Source of the DNA: JALZUE01 sp051251725 | Lineage (GTDB): Bacteria > Pseudomonadota > Gammaproteobacteria > Enterobacterales > Alteromonadaceae | Assembly (NCBI GenBank): GCA_051251725.1 | Contig: JBPOFN010000080.1 | Span: 1-7,169, forward strand | Length of the DNA: 7,169 nt | Direction: 5' to 3' | Translations under genes and position numbers: made by a program | Part shown: piece after piece, positions 6,501-7,169 of the stretch | Numbering within the stretch: the stretch's first letter is position 1 | Layout of the letters: each line of letters begins with the position of its first letter | Notes under the pieces: model-generated | The model's database searches: none | What the model was told of the DNA's origin: nothing | Seen by the model: only the letters and a program-made list of their open reading frames with translations

Positions 6501-6593
6501 TACGAAGAGTATGAATCGGTTGAATGGCAACCTAGAGCAACGCATTTTGACGGGAGAACTTTTGTTGTTTCTATCCAACATTCGTTCTTCTAA
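3591..6593 (+). CDS. TonB-dependent outer-membrane receptor (Xanthomonas/Caulobacter type)
   Basis: A 1000-residue receptor that imports a ligand across the outer membrane using energy from TonB-ExbB-ExbD. A signal peptide (1-33, cleavage after AYA) is followed by a TonB-box-like segment VEVISVTG (44-51). The plug domain covers about 65-185: GISADDIGSLPALDLGEALQ, VPGIQLNREGERRESSVNLRG, and the VLKTSSADMVEGGISGTID motif typical of the TIGR01782 group. A 22-strand barrel is expected from about 190 to the end. The C-terminus has GYNLTESLYEEYE, GRTF and the terminal strand FVVSIQHSFF ending in Phe, as needed for barrel assembly. Members of this group often take up glycans or other large organic ligands rather than only siderophores; the ligand here is unknown. 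The mature protein has just two cysteines, C797 and C821. No TonB, ExbB or degradative enzyme gene is adjacent. A strong terminator follows, so it ends its transcript. Confidence 0.93.
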   Translation: MSNNIINKSTPNFKRTLISSIIAMNVMGASAYAQDETAKSEAAVEVISVTGTFSSNLKSALSDKKLSSTISDGISADDIGSLPALDLGEALQAVPGIQLNREGERRESSVNLRGLPSGFVMTTANGQTIASASRSNKNLGAPNPFGAFDAQIFNGVRVLKTSSADMVEGGISGTIDQKLARALSAKEKSLKVSVGTRYEELNDTYDTETAITGSKHNEDATFGIVGTLAWSEQSFRRDTIKINRYDNMSSRFDSELAGMDYDAYKAANNVPAGATVEMPGELRQISETNFGDRLSFSGGIEWKPTDNFTFGTNVIYTERDMDDNGYQQVDFRPRQGGSLVNPKSAPRNTGTLTSGGDEIWSVADIDVRDVQIAFGSREMDIYTQSQAIVFDGEYQTGDWTLASALTIAEAQATFDEVLLANRFRPESGSAVNPMTANLYTGEGNIGNFNMDLSSTPEFSDVGNINWPSPNVTMGSNSSISESGGRRQFGITGTYENIDRESNSFEFSAEKLLDGVISSVKFGYRYSNETADSQRYQNSTTGVDMSQVTFNNDTLQAPAYATGGGYFGGEAPGFLTAEGGWTSFAPGPMIEQLIATIPPLSDIAVDPQSGEVPFLTHRGFIQRGDRLTEGLNYSTDIDNHAAFAMATFDLELGNMPVTGNFGLRYVQSDVAGSAPLYDLDDVTNPDTLTTKHDYNYLLPSINTSVELREDLVLRLAYNEGIVRPNLRNAKPAATLKINGDFSGEQQSAAVTLPGVQVDPFEAKNYDASLEWYNREGSAVTLAIFRKDISNFINEGITCSNAAVAQAGFTNLVGQVSLVDDLCVTSGVAGSLQAGAEVDITQVQNLANDITVDGIEISVQQNLDFLPAPWDGLGGILNYSYTSQSSDAENDVKVTGISDDTFNAIAYFEQDNYGLRLSYNYRSDYELESVGTFNGAGDKSVKAAGRLDFSAYYKISKQTKINFKGYNLTESLYEEYESVEWQPRATHFDGRTFVVSIQHSFF

Positions 6594-6597
6594 GCCG

Positions 6598-6612
6598 TTA
6601 GTCAAAGACTAA
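6598..6612 (+). repeat. Short hairpin just after the receptor stop codon
   Basis: TTAGTC (6598-6603) and GACTAA (6607-6612) form a six-base stem around AAA, beginning four bases past the stop codon. It lies upstream of the main terminator and may simply protect the 3' end of the message. Confidence 0.3.
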
Positions 6613-6651
6613 TTAAGTGACTTAAGTTTATTTAATTAACCGTCTAAATTT

Positions 6652-6686
6652 AAAAACCCTTATAACGAAAGTTATAAGGGTTTTTT
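6652..6686 (+). terminator. Strong intrinsic terminator of the TonB receptor gene
   Basis: The arm 6652-6666 (five A, CCC, then TTATAAC) pairs perfectly over 15 bases with 6671-6685 around a GAAA tetraloop (6667-6670). The second arm runs GGG into six T residues (6681-6686). A GNRA-type loop, a GC core next to the T-tract and the flanking A-tract make this a textbook rho-independent terminator. Because of the A/T symmetry it can also work for transcription from the right. It lies 58 bases after the receptor stop codon. Confidence 0.92.
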
Positions 6687-6714
6687 ACTTTTAAATTATT
6701 AAAAATATCCCGGC

Positions 6715-6738
6715 AGAAGCAGAAGCAGAAGCAGAAGC
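6715..6738. repeat. Tandem hexanucleotide repeat, AGAAGC x4
   Basis: Four exact head-to-tail copies of AGAAGC, followed by a degenerate tail (ACAGAACAGAACACAGC) that looks like mutated continuation with a shorter unit. It lies 29 bases beyond the receptor terminator, in non-coding DNA. Such arrays change copy number by polymerase slippage, so it is a likely length-variable site. Confidence 0.9.
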
Positions 6739-6832
6739 ACAGAACAGAACACAGCAAAATATTTAGCTGAATTAATCTGCCCTTACACAAGACGCTAACC
6801 TGATAATTTACTGATGCAGGTTTATTCTTAAG

Positions 6833-6854
6833 CTGAACCTGAACCTGAACCTGA
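6833..6854. repeat. Tandem hexanucleotide repeat, CTGAAC x3 plus partial copy
   Basis: Three exact copies of CTGAAC and a partial fourth (CTGA), followed by a decayed stretch TTTTGATCCTG. It is a second, different six-base array 94 bases from the AGAAGC array. AACCTGAAC, part of this unit, recurs once at 7037-7045. Confidence 0.85.
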
Positions 6855-6918
6855 TTTTGATCCTGTTGTTAATAAGTAATTGATATAAAATGTAATATGT
6901 CTACGGTATTAACGGCAT

Positions 6919-6937
6919 AGTGGGATTACACCCCACT
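6919..6937. repeat. Small GC-rich hairpin, left edge of the structured block
   Basis: AGTGGG (6919-6924) pairs with CCCACT (6932-6937) around a seven-base loop. It is notable because a second hairpin with the same GTGGG/CCCAC core lies at 7126-7145, and because it is GC-rich in AT-rich surroundings. No T-tract follows, so it is not a terminator. Confidence 0.4.
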
Positions 6938-7125
6938 TAGTCATGGTCAAAATACTGTAACTGATAAAAGAGCACGATTATCACTTTGCTCACTGCTAAT
7001 CGACGGCGAGCGCATATGTAATCAACAACAATAGGTAACCTGAACTCTGGATAAGCCGATCCCTCGATAACGCTCTTTTTATGCTTAGCGGTGTTGGATT
7101 TTCTAGCAATAGATAATTGGACTCC

Positions 7126-7145
7126 CCCACATCCGAAAATGTGGG
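7126..7145. repeat. Small GC-rich hairpin, right edge of the structured block
   Basis: CCCACAT (7126-7132) pairs perfectly with ATGTGGG (7139-7145) around the six-base loop CCGAAA. Its GTGGG/CCCAC core matches the hairpin at 6919-6937. No T-tract follows on either strand, so a terminator role is unlikely. Confidence 0.45.
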
Positions 7146-7169
7146 TAATATAAAAGTTCTCACACAAAT

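Larger units (their letters stand above)
6687..7169. other. Right-hand region without a supported gene
   Basis: No open frame here has a convincing start, ribosome binding site or recognisable protein family. The longest, on the minus strand over about 6937-7167, has no Shine-Dalgarno sequence and runs straight through hairpin sequence. The stretch holds two hexanucleotide tandem repeats (6715-6738 and 6833-6854) and, from about 6919 to 7145, a block bounded by two small hairpins that share the GTGGG/CCCAC motif. The block could be a short mobile or repetitive element, the end of an insertion sequence lying further right, or an untranslated region of the next gene. Confidence 0.5.

Noticed and set aside
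6715..6854. CRISPR array
   Set aside because: The repeats are six bases long with no spacers, and there are no cas genes. They are simple tandem repeats.
6937..7167. Minus-strand open frame of 76 codons at the right end
   Set aside because: No ribosome binding site or recognised domain, and it runs through hairpin sequence. A transposase remnant was considered, but I found no catalytic motif or inverted terminal repeat to support it.

Overview
The window looks like chromosomal DNA from an AT-rich marine gammaproteobacterium of the Alteromonadales type (Colwellia or Thalassotalea-like). This is an inference from the low GC content, the N-terminus of the transketolase at the left edge, the Xanthomonas/Caulobacter-type TonB-dependent receptor, and the tandem FadR-subfamily regulators. 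No marker gene is present that would settle the genus.

Layout, left to right. The first 63 bases hold the start of a transketolase gene on the minus strand. A 376-base divergent intergenic region separates it from two consecutive plus-strand genes for GntR-family (FadR subfamily, FCD domain) regulators, at 440-1147 and 1207-1899. The two are clear paralogues (45 of the first 60 residues identical) with the same DNA-recognition helix. After a hairpin that may end their transcript comes an exported protein of the type-2 periplasmic binding fold (2087-2962), with no permease or ATPase gene beside it in the window. A 628-base non-coding stretch with several inverted repeats precedes a large TonB-dependent outer-membrane receptor (3591-6593, 1000 aa), which is closed by a very strong intrinsic terminator. 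The last ~480 bases carry two different hexanucleotide tandem repeats and a hairpin-rich block with no convincing gene.

Working model (inference). The receptor would bring a ligand too large for porins across the outer membrane. The periplasmic protein would bind that ligand or a derivative in the periplasm. One or both regulators would sense a cytoplasmic breakdown product and control the locus. The regulators resemble UxuR-type FadR proteins (FCD domain with a D-x3-H, H, H metal-site pattern), so a sugar acid such as a uronate or aldonate is a reasonable guess, but no catabolic enzyme in the window tests it. A TGGTAAG motif occurs twice upstream of the first regulator and once upstream of the receptor, and is a candidate shared operator element.

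No CRISPR array, tRNA, rRNA or recognisable transposase was found. Nothing here clearly proves a new system. The most unusual elements are the duplicated regulator pair, the orphan binding protein, the long structured region before the receptor, and the repeat-rich right end.
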